Assembly: GCF_005885675.1 (NCBI RefSeq)
Contig: NZ_VANR01000005.1
Coordinates: 248,001-312,000, forward strand
DNA from: Polaribacter aestuariivivens
GTDB taxonomy: Bacteria > Bacteroidota > Bacteroidia > Flavobacteriales > Flavobacteriaceae
Reading direction: 5' to 3'
DNA: 64,000 nt
The translations under genes and the position numbers were made by a program. Positions 10,128 to 19,185 of this stretch are shown here, one piece after another. The notes beneath the pieces were generated by a model. It worked only from the letters and a program-made list of their open reading frames with translations, was not told the DNA's origin and made no database searches. The stretch's first letter is position 1. Every line of letters begins with the position of its first letter.

Positions 10128-10919
10128 TTGAAAACCCCTATAACAATTCTATTTGTAATTGTTTTTTTTCTAGAAATAAAGGCTCAACATTACACTCATG
10201 ATATTGGTGGTTTTGTGGGCTCTACTAGTTTACAAACTGATTACGGACAGAGAAACCATTTTGGTAGCGAATTAAACAACGAAGGTTTGTCATTTTCTGT
10301 GGCACATTACCTTAGCTTCTACAACAAGACTTTACGGTGGGATCCTAACAATGTGATGCACAATCATTTAATGATAAAAACGGACTTACAATACGTAAGT
10401 AACACAAAGTTAGAACATCATGGTATTTACGCTAAAAAACAAAGTTTTGGTGGAGAGCAACTAAGAGCTATGAAAGGCTCTGTTAGAATGCTAAACCTTG
10501 GTGTAAACATTGAGTTTTACTTAAAATCTTTAGAAGAGTTTGTATATCCGCATTCAGATGTTTCTTTCAATCCTTTTTTTACTTTTGGAGTACAATACTC
10601 TTTTTTCAATAATACGTTAACTTCTGATTTGGGTGATTGGCAACAGGATATCTCTGTTTTACCAAAAAAATATCAGTCAGATGGACATATTGATGTTGGT
10701 TCTGGTGAATCTTTTGTATTTAATATAGGAGTTGGAACTCGATTTAAATTGACTGAAAAATTAGATTTGGTAGCACAGTACAACTATCAATATTTCTTTT
10801 CTGATAAAATTGATGGTTTACAAGCAGAAGTATTTGAAAATAAAAATACAGAATGGGGTTTAAATATTCAAGTTGGTTTGATTTATCACTTGAACTTCAG
10901 TTTGCCTTTATTTTATTAA
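10128..10919 (+). CDS. Outer-membrane beta-barrel-like protein, THC0290_0291 type
   Basis: The 263-residue product starts at a TTG (MKTPITILFVIVFFLEIKAQ, a signal peptide). The mature part is rich in alternating aromatic strands (HDIGGFVGSTSLQTDYGQR near the N-terminus; WGLNIQVGLIYHLNFSLPLFY at the C-terminus, ending in an aromatic residue), as in small outer-membrane barrels. I recognise it as a flavobacterial family annotated as THC0290_0291-like. Function unknown. No in-frame ATG lies close upstream, so the TTG start is the reasonable choice; the promoter -7 box 25 bases upstream supports it. Confidence 0.75.
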   Translation: MKTPITILFVIVFFLEIKAQHYTHDIGGFVGSTSLQTDYGQRNHFGSELNNEGLSFSVAHYLSFYNKTLRWDPNNVMHNHLMIKTDLQYVSNTKLEHHGIYAKKQSFGGEQLRAMKGSVRMLNLGVNIEFYLKSLEEFVYPHSDVSFNPFFTFGVQYSFFNNTLTSDLGDWQQDISVLPKKYQSDGHIDVGSGESFVFNIGVGTRFKLTEKLDLVAQYNYQYFFSDKIDGLQAEVFENKNTEWGLNIQVGLIYHLNFSLPLFY

Positions 10920-10921
10920 AA

Positions 10922-11095
10922 CTAACTATTTTTTTTTCCAATAAAAAAATCAGTTAGCGTTTTTGGGTATTTCAAAACATATAAATCAGCAACATCCAAT
11001 GTACGTTGAATCATATTGGCATCTAAAAGTACCTTTCTTTTAACAAGAGGAGATACTTTGTGATTTGGGAGTATTTTTTTAAACGGATTACTCAT
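10922..11095 (-). CDS. 57-residue protein encoded directly after the ECF sigma factor
   Basis: Reading the gap on the minus strand gives an ATG at 11095, five bases after the sigma-factor stop, and a TAG at 10924-10922. The product starts MSNPFKKILPNHKVSPLVKRK and continues VLLDANMIQRTLDVADLYVLKYPKTLTDFF. It is amphipathic and helical, without membrane segment or cysteines. I have the impression of similar short proteins following this type of sigma factor in other flavobacteria, from memory only. Tight coupling suggests a translationally linked partner, perhaps an anti-sigma-like or stabilising peptide; this is inference. Confidence 0.8.
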   Translation of the reverse strand: MSNPFKKILPNHKVSPLVKRKVLLDANMIQRTLDVADLYVLKYPKTLTDFFIGKKNS

Positions 11096-11100
11096 GTTAC

Positions 11101-11676
11101 TTATAAATCTTCATATAATTTTAAAACTTTTTGTTTAGCTCTTTTAATTCTCATTTTAACAGCGCTTTCTCCAATATTTAAAATATCTTTTATCTCTTTA
11201 ATACTTTTATCGTCTTGGTATTTCATTAATAAAATCATTTTATCTGAAGGATCCAATAAAGCAAGTACTTTAGCTAACTTTTTATATTTTAATTCAAATA
11301 AACTCTCATCTTCAATTTCATCAACAGTACTATTTTCTTTAATTTGATCTGTAACTACTGTTATTTTTTCTCTTTTTTTATGGCTATCTCTCTGTACGTA
11401 GTTTACACAAAAATTATAGGTAAAAGAATACAACCATGTAGAAAATTTAGAATTGCCTTTAAAAGTTCTTAACTTTACAAACAGCTTTACAAAAATGTCT
11501 TGCATTAAATCTTCTGCCTCTTGCCTATTTTTTGAAAAACTATAACATTTATTATAAACAACTGTTGAAAATCTGTCGTATAAAGTTGCAAACAATTCTG
11601 TATTATTAGTTTTTACTATTTCAAAAACTAACTCTTCATCGGTAATTTCTATTGCTATTGTACTCACTTTTATCAT
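11101..11676 (-). CDS. ECF-type sigma-70 family RNA polymerase sigma factor
   Basis: The 191-residue product has region 2 at about 25-95 (LYDRFSTVVYNKCYSFSKNRQEAEDLMQDIFVKLF ... FSTWLYSFTYNFCVNYVQRD) and region 4 at about 130-185 (LLDPSDKMILLMKYQDDKSIKEIKDILNIGESAVKMRIKRAKQKVL), i.e. an extracytoplasmic-function sigma factor directing RNA polymerase to alternative promoters. A 57-residue protein follows after five bases, replacing the membrane anti-sigma factor often found next to such genes. No typical anti-sigma gene is visible. It is divergent from rpoD. Its signal and regulon cannot be told from here. Confidence 0.9.
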   Translation of the reverse strand: MIKVSTIAIEITDEELVFEIVKTNNTELFATLYDRFSTVVYNKCYSFSKNRQEAEDLMQDIFVKLFVKLRTFKGNSKFSTWLYSFTYNFCVNYVQRDSHKKREKITVVTDQIKENSTVDEIEDESLFELKYKKLAKVLALLDPSDKMILLMKYQDDKSIKEIKDILNIGESAVKMRIKRAKQKVLKLYEDL

Positions 11677-11869
11677 ATTTATGACACTAAGAAAAAAAAT
11701 AAGTCACACTTAAAAATTATAAAAAGCCAAATGGTATTTTTTTATCGTTGAATGGCATAAAATCAACTTTTAAAAAAAATTAAAACTTTTTGTAACATAA
11801 ATATTAATTCTTACGTATAAGTAATTGTAAGCCTCTCAATAATCTTAAAAAGCTTACTGGTTAGAATAC

Positions 11870-12733
11870 ATGAGACAACTTAAAATTACCAAGCAGGTTA
11901 CTAATAGAGAAACTGCATCCTTAGACAAGTATTTACAAGAAATTGGAAAAGTAGATTTAATTACTGCTGATGAAGAAGTAGAATTAGCACAATTAATTAA
12001 AGCTGGAGATCAAAGAGCTTTAGAAAAATTAACAAAAGCAAATTTACGTTTTGTGGTTTCGGTTGCAAAACAATATCAAAATCAAGGGTTAACATTACCC
12101 GATTTAATTAATGAAGGAAATTTAGGCTTAATTAAAGCTGCAAAACGTTTTGATGAAACTCGTGGTTTTAAATTTATATCATACGCAGTTTGGTGGATTC
12201 GTCAATCAATATTACAAGCATTGGCGGAACAATCTCGTATTGTACGTTTACCACTAAATAAAATTGGTTCTATCAATAAAATTAACAAAATGTACGCTTT
12301 CTTAGAGCAAGAAAATGAGCGCCCACCAAGTGCTGAAGAAATTGCTAAGAAATTAGACATGACTGTGAATGACGTAAAAGAATCTATGAAAAACTCTGGA
12401 CGTCACGTATCAATGGATGCTCCTTTAATTGAAGGGGAAGACTCGAATTTATACGACGTTTTAAATTCTGGAGAATCTCCAAATCCTGATAGAGTTTTAC
12501 TACACGAATCTTTACGAATAGAAATTAATAGAGCTCTAGAAACATTAACTCCACGTGAGGCAGATGTTGTAAAGTTATACTTTGGTTTAGGTGAACACCA
12601 ACCAATGACTTTAGAAGAAATTGGTGAAACTTTCGATTTAACAAGAGAAAGAGTTCGTCAAATTAAAGAAAAAGCAATTCGTAGATTAAAACATACTTCA
12701 AGAAGTAAAATTTTAATGACTTACTTAGGCTAG
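11870..12733 (+). CDS. rpoD: Primary RNA polymerase sigma factor RpoD/SigA
   Basis: The 287-residue product is the short primary sigma factor of Bacteroidota, lacking the long region 1.1 of proteobacteria. Visible are region 1.2/2 ([20 protein letters not shown] ... [32 protein letters not shown], about 15-120), region 3 ([20 protein letters not shown]) and region 4 ([27 protein letters not shown], about 243-275). It recognises the TTTG-N19-TAnnTTTG promoters seen in this window. It is monocistronic with a terminator. The start at 11870 gives [22 protein letters not shown], which matches the family. Confidence 0.97.
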   Translation: MRQLKITKQVTNRETASLDKYLQEIGKVDLITADEEVELAQLIKAGDQRALEKLTKANLRFVVSVAKQYQNQGLTLPDLINEGNLGLIKAAKRFDETRGFKFISYAVWWIRQSILQALAEQSRIVRLPLNKIGSINKINKMYAFLEQENERPPSAEEIAKKLDMTVNDVKESMKNSGRHVSMDAPLIEGEDSNLYDVLNSGESPNPDRVLLHESLRIEINRALETLTPREADVVKLYFGLGEHQPMTLEEIGETFDLTRERVRQIKEKAIRRLKHTSRSKILMTYLG

Positions 12734-12778
12734 ATCACGAATCATTTTTTAGTATTTCATTTATACTTAAAAATATAC

Positions 12779-12812
12779 AAACTCTCGAATTTATTTTCGA
12801 GAGTTTTTTATT
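12779..12812 (+). terminator. Terminator after rpoD
   Basis: Arms ACTCTCGAA (12781-12789) and TTCGAGAGT (12796-12804), then TTTTTT. Confidence 0.85.
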
Positions 12813-12813
12813 T

Positions 12814-12911
12814 GGAGCTATTTCCAGCTTGTAATTTATATTGAGCGAAGTCGAAAGGCTATATCTTTTCTTCATTCTTCAGAAAAGGGTGACGTTTCAA
12901 TTAGGGCTAAA
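12814..12911 (-). repeat. Dispersed repeat R1, copy 1 (with an inserted module)
   Basis: On the minus strand this reads TTTAGCCCTAATTGAAACGT ... AAAGATATA ... AAGCTGGAAATAGCTCC. It matches the copy at 37663-37738 at both ends and in the AAAGATATA core. Unlike that copy it carries an extra stretch, TTTCGACTTCGCTCAATATAA, which is itself a module found in repeats R2 at 45030 and 60045. Confidence 0.7.
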
Positions 12912-12980
12912 TAAAATAAAGCAGCAATAAAACCCGTATTTTTTATATATTTCTATACAGTTCGTTTTTTTAAAATCAAG

Positions 12981-12988
12981 TATCTTTG
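12981..12988 (+). promoter_or_regulatory. Promoter -7 element for rpe (TATCTTTG)
   Basis: TATCTTTG fits TAnnTTTG and lies 30 bases before the rpe ATG. A weak TTCG -33-like box is present at 12961, spacing 16, so the -33 half is doubtful. Confidence 0.45.
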
Positions 12989-13018
12989 TAAAAATTAACA
13001 ACTCAATAAAAAAAAGAA

Positions 13019-13675
13019 ATGAGTAATTTATTAGCACCTTCAATTTTAGCGGCAGATTTTGCCAACTTACAAAGAGATATAGAAATGGTAAATAATAGTG
13101 AAGCAGATTGGTTTCACATTGACATTATGGATGGTGTTTTTGTACCAAATATTTCTTTTGGAATGCCTGTTTTAAAAGCGATTTCTAAACATGCAAAAAA
13201 AATAATAGATGTGCATTTAATGATTGTTAATCCAGACCAATACATACAAACATTCGCAGATTTAGGTGCAGACGTATTAACTGTACATTATGAAGCCTGT
13301 ACACATTTACACAGAACTGTACAAGCCATAAAAGCTGCAGGAATGAAAGCTGGAGTTGCCTTAAACCCACATACACCTATTGCAGTTTTAGAAGATATTA
13401 TAGCAGATTTAGATTTGGTTTGTATTATGAGCGTAAACCCTGGTTTTGGCGGACAATCATTTATAGAAAATACTTACAAAAAAACTGCTCAATTAAAACA
13501 CTTAATTGAATTCTCAAAATCTGATTGTAAAATAGAAATTGATGGTGGAGTTACCAATAAAAATGCCAACGAATTAATTGAAGCTGGTGCTGATGTATTA
13601 GTTGCAGGAAGTTATGTTTTTGGCTCTGAAAATCCAATAGAAACCATTGCAGATTTAAAAAACATAATTGAATAA
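13019..13675 (+). CDS. rpe: Ribulose-phosphate 3-epimerase
   Basis: The enzyme interconverts ribulose 5-phosphate and xylulose 5-phosphate in the pentose phosphate pathway. The 218-residue TIM-barrel product has all landmarks: LLAPSILAADFANL (start), HIDIMDGVFVPNISFG (metal His/Asp, about 34-49), DVHLMI (about 66), SVNPGFGGQSFI (about 140) and EIDGGVT (about 175). Length is normal. The next gene begins on the base after its stop codon, so the two are an operon. Confidence 0.97.
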   Translation: MSNLLAPSILAADFANLQRDIEMVNNSEADWFHIDIMDGVFVPNISFGMPVLKAISKHAKKIIDVHLMIVNPDQYIQTFADLGADVLTVHYEACTHLHRTVQAIKAAGMKAGVALNPHTPIAVLEDIIADLDLVCIMSVNPGFGGQSFIENTYKKTAQLKHLIEFSKSDCKIEIDGGVTNKNANELIEAGADVLVAGSYVFGSENPIETIADLKNIIE

Positions 13676-15064
13676 TTGTTATATGCTGTTGTAGACATAG
13701 AAACCACTGGAAACGGATATAAAGGTCAGAAAATAACCGAAATATCTGTTTTAATTTTCGATGGAAAAACTGTGGTTAATGAGTTTACATCTTTAGTAAA
13801 TCCAGAACAAAATATTCCTCCTTTTATAACCAATCTTACTGGCATAACAAATGCCATGGTTAGAAACGCACCTAAGTTTTATGAGATTGCAAAACAAGTC
13901 GAAGAAATTACACAAGACACTATTTTTGTGGCTCACAATGTAAATTTCGATTACAATATCATAAAAGAAGAATTTAAACGATTGAGTTTCGATTTTAAAC
14001 GAAAAAAACTTTGTACAGTTCGTTTATCAAGAAAAATAATTCCTGGTTTACGTTCTTATAGTTTGGGTAATATTTGTAGTGTAGAAAATATACCAATAAA
14101 TGGAAGACACAGAGCAAAAGGCGATGCAGAAGCAACTGTTGAGTTGTTTCGAAGAATTATAGAAAGAGATACTAATTTTACAATTAATTCTTTTTTAAAC
14201 CCAAAATCAAGACAAGCAACATTACCTCCACTTTTAGCTAAAAAAACAGTAGATAATTTACCTGAAAAACATGGTATTTATTATTTTGAAAATAATAAAA
14301 AAGAAATTATTTATGTTGGTAAAGCCAACAATATCAAACAACGTGTAATCAGTCACTTTTACGATAAAAAGAAAAAAGAACAAGAAATGTGTATGGAAGT
14401 TGCTCATATTTCTTTTAAAGAAACTGGAAGTGAGTTATTGGCTTTATTATTGGAATCTTCTGAAATAAAACATCGGTATCCAAAATACAATCGTGCGCAG
14501 AAACATAACAGAGAAGCAATTGGGCTTTTTACCTACGAAGATCAAAAAGGAATTATTCATTTGGCATTTAATAAGTTAAAATTAACTCCAAACCCAATTA
14601 TGAGTTTTTTTTCTCTTACGGCTTGTAGAACTTTTTTAGAAAATCTTTGTCAAGAATTTGAATTGTGCCCAAAATATTGTCATTTACAAACAAATGTTGC
14701 CAGTTGTTTTCATCATCAAATTAAAGAATGTAGAGGGGTTTGTTGCGACAAAGAAACACCAAAAGACTATAACAAAAGAGTTCAAGAAGCAATTATTGCT
14801 GTAAGTATAGGCTCTAAAAATATCGTTTTAAAGGAAAGAGGAAGAACAGCAAATGAAATTGGTTTTGCACTTATTTTAGATGGAAATTACAAAGGTTTTG
14901 GCTATTTAGATACAGACCAAGATGCGCAACTAGAAAATCCAGAAGATTATCAGTTTTTTGTACAACCACAAAAAGACAATAGCGATATTCAAAAAATATT
15001 GACTGCGTATATCAGAAAAAAAGAAGAATTAAAAAAATTAGAAAATGAAGAAATCAGCTTATAA
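13676..15064 (+). CDS. DnaQ-type exonuclease fused to a GIY-YIG nuclease domain
   Basis: The 462-residue product joins two nuclease modules. Residues 1-170 are a DEDDh 3'-5' exonuclease like the Pol III epsilon subunit (VVDIETTG at 5-12, HNVNFDYN near 92, HRAKGDAEAT near 142). Residues about 198-275 are a UvrC/Cho-like GIY-YIG domain (KHGIYYFENNKKEIIYVGKANN, with an Arg in KQRV). The C-terminal third holds cysteines (CPKYC, CRGVCC) and may bind metal. It starts at a TTG on the base after the rpe stop; no earlier in-frame start exists. The fusion suggests DNA repair, probably lesion incision plus trimming, as an inference. Confidence 0.85.
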   Translation: MLYAVVDIETTGNGYKGQKITEISVLIFDGKTVVNEFTSLVNPEQNIPPFITNLTGITNAMVRNAPKFYEIAKQVEEITQDTIFVAHNVNFDYNIIKEEFKRLSFDFKRKKLCTVRLSRKIIPGLRSYSLGNICSVENIPINGRHRAKGDAEATVELFRRIIERDTNFTINSFLNPKSRQATLPPLLAKKTVDNLPEKHGIYYFENNKKEIIYVGKANNIKQRVISHFYDKKKKEQEMCMEVAHISFKETGSELLALLLESSEIKHRYPKYNRAQKHNREAIGLFTYEDQKGIIHLAFNKLKLTPNPIMSFFSLTACRTFLENLCQEFELCPKYCHLQTNVASCFHHQIKECRGVCCDKETPKDYNKRVQEAIIAVSIGSKNIVLKERGRTANEIGFALILDGNYKGFGYLDTDQDAQLENPEDYQFFVQPQKDNSDIQKILTAYIRKKEELKKLENEEISL

Positions 15065-16325
15065 AATAAACATCATTGGTGCAGGAATTAGCGGTTTAAT
15101 TGCTGCTCAAGTTTTAGAAAATTATGGTTACAATCCCACAATTATTGAAGCTTCTGATTCTGTTGGTGGTCGAGTAAAATCGGATATTGTAAATGGGTAT
15201 ACTTTAGATCATGGTTTTCAAGTATTGCTTTCTTCATACCCAGCTGCAAAAAAATATTTAGATTATGATGCTTTAGAATTACAAGAGTTTTTACCAGGAG
15301 CAACCATTTTTAAAGATAAAAAATCACATACTATTGGAGATCCTTTAAGGAATTTTTCATTATTGTTTCCAACATTAACAGCCTCTATTGGCACTTTTTC
15401 TGATAAAATAAAAATATTAAAATTAAATACTCTTTTAAAGAAAAAGAAAATTGCCTCCATTTTTGAAACTGAAGAAAAAACAACGTTAAAATATTTGCAA
15501 GATTTCGGTTTTTCTAATGAGATTATCGAAGATTTTTTCAAGCCTTTTTTTAGTGGAATTTTCTTAGAAGCTGAACTAGAAACGTCAAGCAGAATGTTTG
15601 AATTTGTATATAAAATGTTTGGTGATGGTTTGGCTGTACTTCCTAAAAACGGAATTCAAGCAATTCCGAATCAATTAAAAAGCAAGTTAAAAAACACAAC
15701 TTTTAAATTTAATACTCCAGTAAAAGAGGTAAAAGACAATCAAATTATTTTAGAAAACGAAGAAAATTTAGATAGTCATATAACCATTATTGCAACAGAT
15801 GCAAGTTTATTAATTTCGAACTTAAAAAATCAAGAAACAAAATGGAAAAGTTGTGAAACTTTGTATTTTGAAACTGATAAAAGAGTAATTGAAAAACCTT
15901 TAATTGGTTTAATTGCAGATAAAAATGCACTAATTAATAATATATTTTATCATTCTAGTGTTGCCAATTCAAATACAGGAACCAAAGAGCTATTATCTGT
16001 AACTGTTGTAAAAGAACACAATTTAAACGATTTAGATTTTATATTAAAAGTAACAGAAGATTTAAAAATACTTTGCAATATTGACGTAAAAAAAATAGTT
16101 AAGCGTTATCAAATTAAAAAAGCTTTACCAAAATTAACCAATTTACAATACGAAATTTCAAGTACAGAAACCAAATTGAAATCTACCATATTTTTAGCCG
16201 GAGACCAATTATTAAACGGTTCTTTAAACGCAGCTATGATTTCTGGAGAACGAGCTGCAATGGGCGTAATACAAACTTTAGAAGATGGATTAATTGTAGA
16301 TGAGTTGACTTCAGAGTATCAATAA
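15045..16325 (+). CDS. FAD-dependent amine oxidase / protoporphyrinogen-oxidase-like protein
   Basis: The 426-residue product begins with an ADP-binding Rossmann motif, INIIGAGISGLIAAQVLENY, followed by the FAD-binding SVGGRVKSD (about residue 40). This is the flavin amine oxidase/phytoene desaturase-like fold. The C-terminus carries FLAGDQLLNGSLNAAMISGERAA, the second FAD contact. It overlaps the nuclease gene by 20 bases, so translation is coupled. I cannot name the substrate. Membership of the HemG/HemY or carotenoid group cannot be decided here. Confidence 0.85.
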   Translation: MKKSAYKINIIGAGISGLIAAQVLENYGYNPTIIEASDSVGGRVKSDIVNGYTLDHGFQVLLSSYPAAKKYLDYDALELQEFLPGATIFKDKKSHTIGDPLRNFSLLFPTLTASIGTFSDKIKILKLNTLLKKKKIASIFETEEKTTLKYLQDFGFSNEIIEDFFKPFFSGIFLEAELETSSRMFEFVYKMFGDGLAVLPKNGIQAIPNQLKSKLKNTTFKFNTPVKEVKDNQIILENEENLDSHITIIATDASLLISNLKNQETKWKSCETLYFETDKRVIEKPLIGLIADKNALINNIFYHSSVANSNTGTKELLSVTVVKEHNLNDLDFILKVTEDLKILCNIDVKKIVKRYQIKKALPKLTNLQYEISSTETKLKSTIFLAGDQLLNGSLNAAMISGERAAMGVIQTLEDGLIVDELTSEYQ

Positions 16326-16353
16326 AAAATTTATTTTTAAAAACCAAACAAAT

Positions 16354-17232
16354 ATGTCTAACATTGAAACAATTATTCCTGAAAGAGCTGCAAATATTGG
16401 TAACTTTCTTGTAGGGCGTCTTTTACCTTTTAAAGAAAAAAGAATGGTGGGTCCGTTTTCTTTTATAGATCACATGGGACCTGCAAAAATGTCTGCAGAA
16501 GAGAATTTAGACGTTCCACCACATCCACATATTGGACTTTCCACTTTAACCTATCTTTTTGAAGGTAGCATAATGCATAGAGATAGTATTGGAACAGAAA
16601 TTGAAATAAATCCTGGAGCTGTTAATTGGATGACCGCTGGCAAAGGAGTTGCCCATTCTGAAAGAACTCCAGAAAGATTAAGAAATACTTCTAAAACACT
16701 GCATGGTTTGCAAATTTGGATTGCTTTACCTAAAGACTTAGAACAAGTAGAACCTTCCTTTTATCATATTGAAGCAACACAATTACCTACTTGGGAAGAA
16801 GGTGGTTTAAGATACAAATTAATTGCTGGAAAAGCTTTTGATAAAAAATCTCCTGTTCCAGTACATAGCGATTTATTTTTTATAGAAATTAAAAGTACTA
16901 AAAAACAAAAAGTTACTTGTGGCAATAAACTTTATGGAGAATCTGGCTTATATATTTTACAAGGAGCAGTTATTAATAATGGAAACACCTACAAACCCAA
17001 ACAAATTTTAGTAACCAAAGATGCAAATTTGTGTGAATTTGAAATGGAAGAAAACTCTATTATTTATATTTTTGGAGGTACACCCTTTCCTGAAACCAGA
17101 ACAATTCACTGGAATTTTGTTTCTTCTGACAAGAACTTAATTAAGAAAGCTAGAGAAGATTGGAAAAATCAAAATTGGCCTAAAGTTCCAAATGAAAATG
17201 AATTTGTGCCTTTACCAAACTCTAAATTTTAA
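16354..17232 (+). CDS. Pirin family protein
   Basis: Pirins are cupin proteins; several act as quercetinases and others as redox-sensing cofactors. The 292-residue product has the metal site PPHPHIGLSTLTYLFEGSIMHRD (about 52-75) with the HxHxH pattern, the family signature RTPERLRN and a second cupin domain (about 180-270). It is the last gene of the rpe-nuclease-oxidase run, 28 bases after the previous stop, and is followed by a terminator. Substrate unknown. Confidence 0.9.
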   Translation: MSNIETIIPERAANIGNFLVGRLLPFKEKRMVGPFSFIDHMGPAKMSAEENLDVPPHPHIGLSTLTYLFEGSIMHRDSIGTEIEINPGAVNWMTAGKGVAHSERTPERLRNTSKTLHGLQIWIALPKDLEQVEPSFYHIEATQLPTWEEGGLRYKLIAGKAFDKKSPVPVHSDLFFIEIKSTKKQKVTCGNKLYGESGLYILQGAVINNGNTYKPKQILVTKDANLCEFEMEENSIIYIFGGTPFPETRTIHWNFVSSDKNLIKKAREDWKNQNWPKVPNENEFVPLPNSKF

Positions 17233-17246
17233 AAATGTAAAAAACA

Positions 17247-17297
17247 AAAACAGATTTAAAAAATGAGTAAACTCAAATTCTTTAAATCTGTTTTGAT
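17247..17297 (+). terminator. Terminator after the pirin gene
   Basis: Arms AAAACAGATTTAAA (17247-17260) and TTTAAATCTGTTTT (17281-17294), with a small inner GAGT/ACTC hairpin, followed by a T-rich stretch. Confidence 0.8.
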
Positions 17298-17305
17298 TTT
17301 ATTTG

Positions 17306-17379
17306 TGACTCCAGCAGGATTCAAACCTGCAACCCTCAGAGCCGAAATCTGATATTCTATTCAGTTGAACTATGGAGCC
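17306..17379 (-). tRNA. tRNA-Arg (anticodon TCG)
   Basis: A 74-base cloverleaf folds on the minus strand: acceptor GGCTCCA pairs with TGGAGTC (one G-T), discriminator A; D arm GTTC/GAAT; anticodon stem TCAGA/TCTGA with loop TTTCGGC, anticodon TCG reading CGA; T arm GCAGG/CCTGC with loop TTTGAAT (T rather than C at the third loop position). CCA is not encoded. It is convergent with the pirin gene. Confidence 0.92.
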
Positions 17380-17411
17380 TTTATCGTTTTATAATAAAAA
17401 AAGGAATTATT

Positions 17412-17864
17412 TTATTTTGACAAATGTTTTTTCACCAAAATAGAAATTGTTTTACCATCTGCTTGACCAGCTAATTTTCCAGTAACAACTCCCATCACTT
17501 TTCCCATATCTTGCATTCCTGAAGCGCCTAGTTTTTCTATCGTTTCTATAACAACTTTTTCAATTGCTTCTTCAGACATTGCTTCTGGTAAAAACTGCTC
17601 TAAAATAGCAATTTCTGCCAGTTCTGGTTCCGCTAAATCTTCTCTACCTTGTTTTATGAAAATTGCTGCACTATCTTTACGTTGTTTTACTTGCTTTTGA
17701 ATAATTTTCATTTCTTGGTCTTCAGTTAGTTCAGCTTGAACACCAGTTTCCGTTTTTGCTAATAAAAAAGCCGATTTCACTGCTCTTAAAGCTTGTAAAG
17801 CAACTGTATCTTTTGCTTTCATTGCTTCTTTCATTTTATCCATTACTTGTTTTTGCAAACTCAT
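17412..17864 (-). CDS. GatB/YqeY domain protein
   Basis: The 150-residue product is all-helical and corresponds to the YqeY family, which is homologous to the C-terminal domain of GatB of the tRNA-dependent amidotransferase. Typical features are MSLQKQVMDKMKEAMKAKD at the start, KQRKDSAAIFIKQGREDLAE in the middle and GKLAGQADGKTISILVKKHL at the end. Its biological role is unresolved. It is 22 bases downstream of the next gene on the same strand, suggesting one transcript with the aspartyl protease. Confidence 0.9.
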   Translation of the reverse strand: MSLQKQVMDKMKEAMKAKDTVALQALRAVKSAFLLAKTETGVQAELTEDQEMKIIQKQVKQRKDSAAIFIKQGREDLAEPELAEIAILEQFLPEAMSEEAIEKVVIETIEKLGASGMQDMGKVMGVVTGKLAGQADGKTISILVKKHLSK

Positions 17865-17886
17865 ATTCTTAGTTTTTTATATTTTC

Positions 17887-18342
17887 TTATGTATTCTTTT
17901 TTATTTTTTTTAGGTACAAAACATTCTTATTATAATCTATAAATGCTTTTCCTTCTTGCAAAATATCAGCTCCAATAATACCATCTACTTCTTTAGCATT
18001 GTGCTGTGTTAAAGCTGTGTTTACGTGAGATAAGTCAAACAGTACTAAATTGAATTTTTTAGTTTTCCAACTACCAATTTTTAGTAGGTTATTTTCAGAA
18101 AGCTGCGTTTCCATATCTGTGGCTCCAGCGCCAGCAGCTTTTGTTTCGCTTTTTGTAGCTAATAACTTAAAGTTTTCTATAGCGTTTAAACCTACACAAG
18201 AGTTTGAAGCGCCAGTATCTAAAATAAAACGTCCTTTTACATCATTAATTTTAGCTTTTAACTCTAAATGATTGGTCGCTATTTTTTTAAGCTTAATTTT
18301 AATGTATTTATTTTTTTTTAAGATTTTTTCTAAACGCTTCAT
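17887..18342 (-). CDS. Retropepsin-like aspartyl protease family protein
   Basis: The 151-residue product has a single catalytic motif FILDTGASNSCVG (about 40-52) and a hydrophobic partner strand GIIGADIL near 124, the pattern of clan AA retropepsins, which act as dimers. It has no signal peptide, so it is probably cytoplasmic. The N-terminus is Lys-rich. Target unknown. Confidence 0.85.
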   Translation of the reverse strand: MKRLEKILKKNKYIKIKLKKIATNHLELKAKINDVKGRFILDTGASNSCVGLNAIENFKLLATKSETKAAGAGATDMETQLSENNLLKIGSWKTKKFNLVLFDLSHVNTALTQHNAKEVDGIIGADILQEGKAFIDYNKNVLYLKKIKKNT

Positions 18343-18393
18343 ATCTTATTTTAAGATTTCAAAAATACGATTTATATAAGTTAGATGGTAATA

Positions 18394-19185
18394 TCAATTT
18401 AAAATTTCTTTTAGCTTTTGCTTGTAAATACTAGACCTTCTAATATTATGATGTGTACCTTTTTTAATTGCTATAAACTCATTTTTAGAGTTGTTATTTA
18501 ATTTTAATAATTTTTTAGAATCTGAGAAGGAAGTCGTTTCGTCTTCATTTCCATGAAATATAGTAATGGGTACTTTAACAGATGTTATATAATCATTTGT
18601 ATTGAAGTTGTATTTTAGTAAAAAAGAGGGTGTAATTGGTAAGATGTGCTCCACAGCTTTATTTAAATTATAAAAAGGAGCTTCTAAAATTAATTTTTTT
18701 GGTGTGTTTTCTGAAGCTACTTTTGTTGCGAAAGTACTTCCTAAAGAAAAACCATAAACTATAATTTCGTTTTCGTTATATTTTTTATTTACATAATTAT
18801 ATGCCAATAATGCATCTTCGTACATTTTGTTTTCATTAAAATTACCTGTACTTTTTCCGTAATTTCTATAATCTATTATAAAAACTTCATAATTATAGTT
18901 TAAAAAATGAGCTGCTCTTTTGCCCCATCTTTTAATGTTGCCTTTATTGCCATGAAAAAATAAAACTATTCCTTTAGGGTTTGGTAATTTTAAATGAACA
19001 GCATTAATTTCTTGATTATCTTCTGTTTTTAAAAAAACTTCTTCAAAATTATTTTCAAAGTTAAATTGGTAATCTCTATCTATTTGATTTCCATTTAAAA
19101 AGATAAATTTCTCTTGAAAAAAGTAGAGAAATAACAAACCAAAAATCAATAAAAAGCTAATGGAAATTAAAATTTTTTTAATCAT
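18394..19185 (-). CDS. Membrane-anchored alpha/beta hydrolase
   Basis: The 263-residue product has one N-terminal membrane anchor (ISISFLLIFGLLFLYFFQ) followed by an alpha/beta hydrolase domain. Catalytic residues are visible: oxyanion LFFHGNKGN (about 76), nucleophile GFSLGS (about 146), acid in HGNEDETTS (about 212), and His in KGTHHNIRR (about 243). It resembles the family of BEM46/Abhydrolase-13-like esterases. Substrate unknown. Confidence 0.88.
   Translation of the reverse strand: MIKKILISISFLLIFGLLFLYFFQEKFIFLNGNQIDRDYQFNFENNFEEVFLKTEDNQEINAVHLKLPNPKGIVLFFHGNKGNIKRWGKRAAHFLNYNYEVFIIDYRNYGKSTGNFNENKMYEDALLAYNYVNKKYNENEIIVYGFSLGSTFATKVASENTPKKLILEAPFYNLNKAVEHILPITPSFLLKYNFNTNDYITSVKVPITIFHGNEDETTSFSDSKKLLKLNNNSKNEFIAIKKGTHHNIRRSSIYKQKLKEILN

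Noticed and set aside
11751..11767. ATGGCATAAAATCAAC before rpoD as another sigma-54-like element
   Set aside because: The -12 half lacks TTG/GC, so only the GGCATA half fits.
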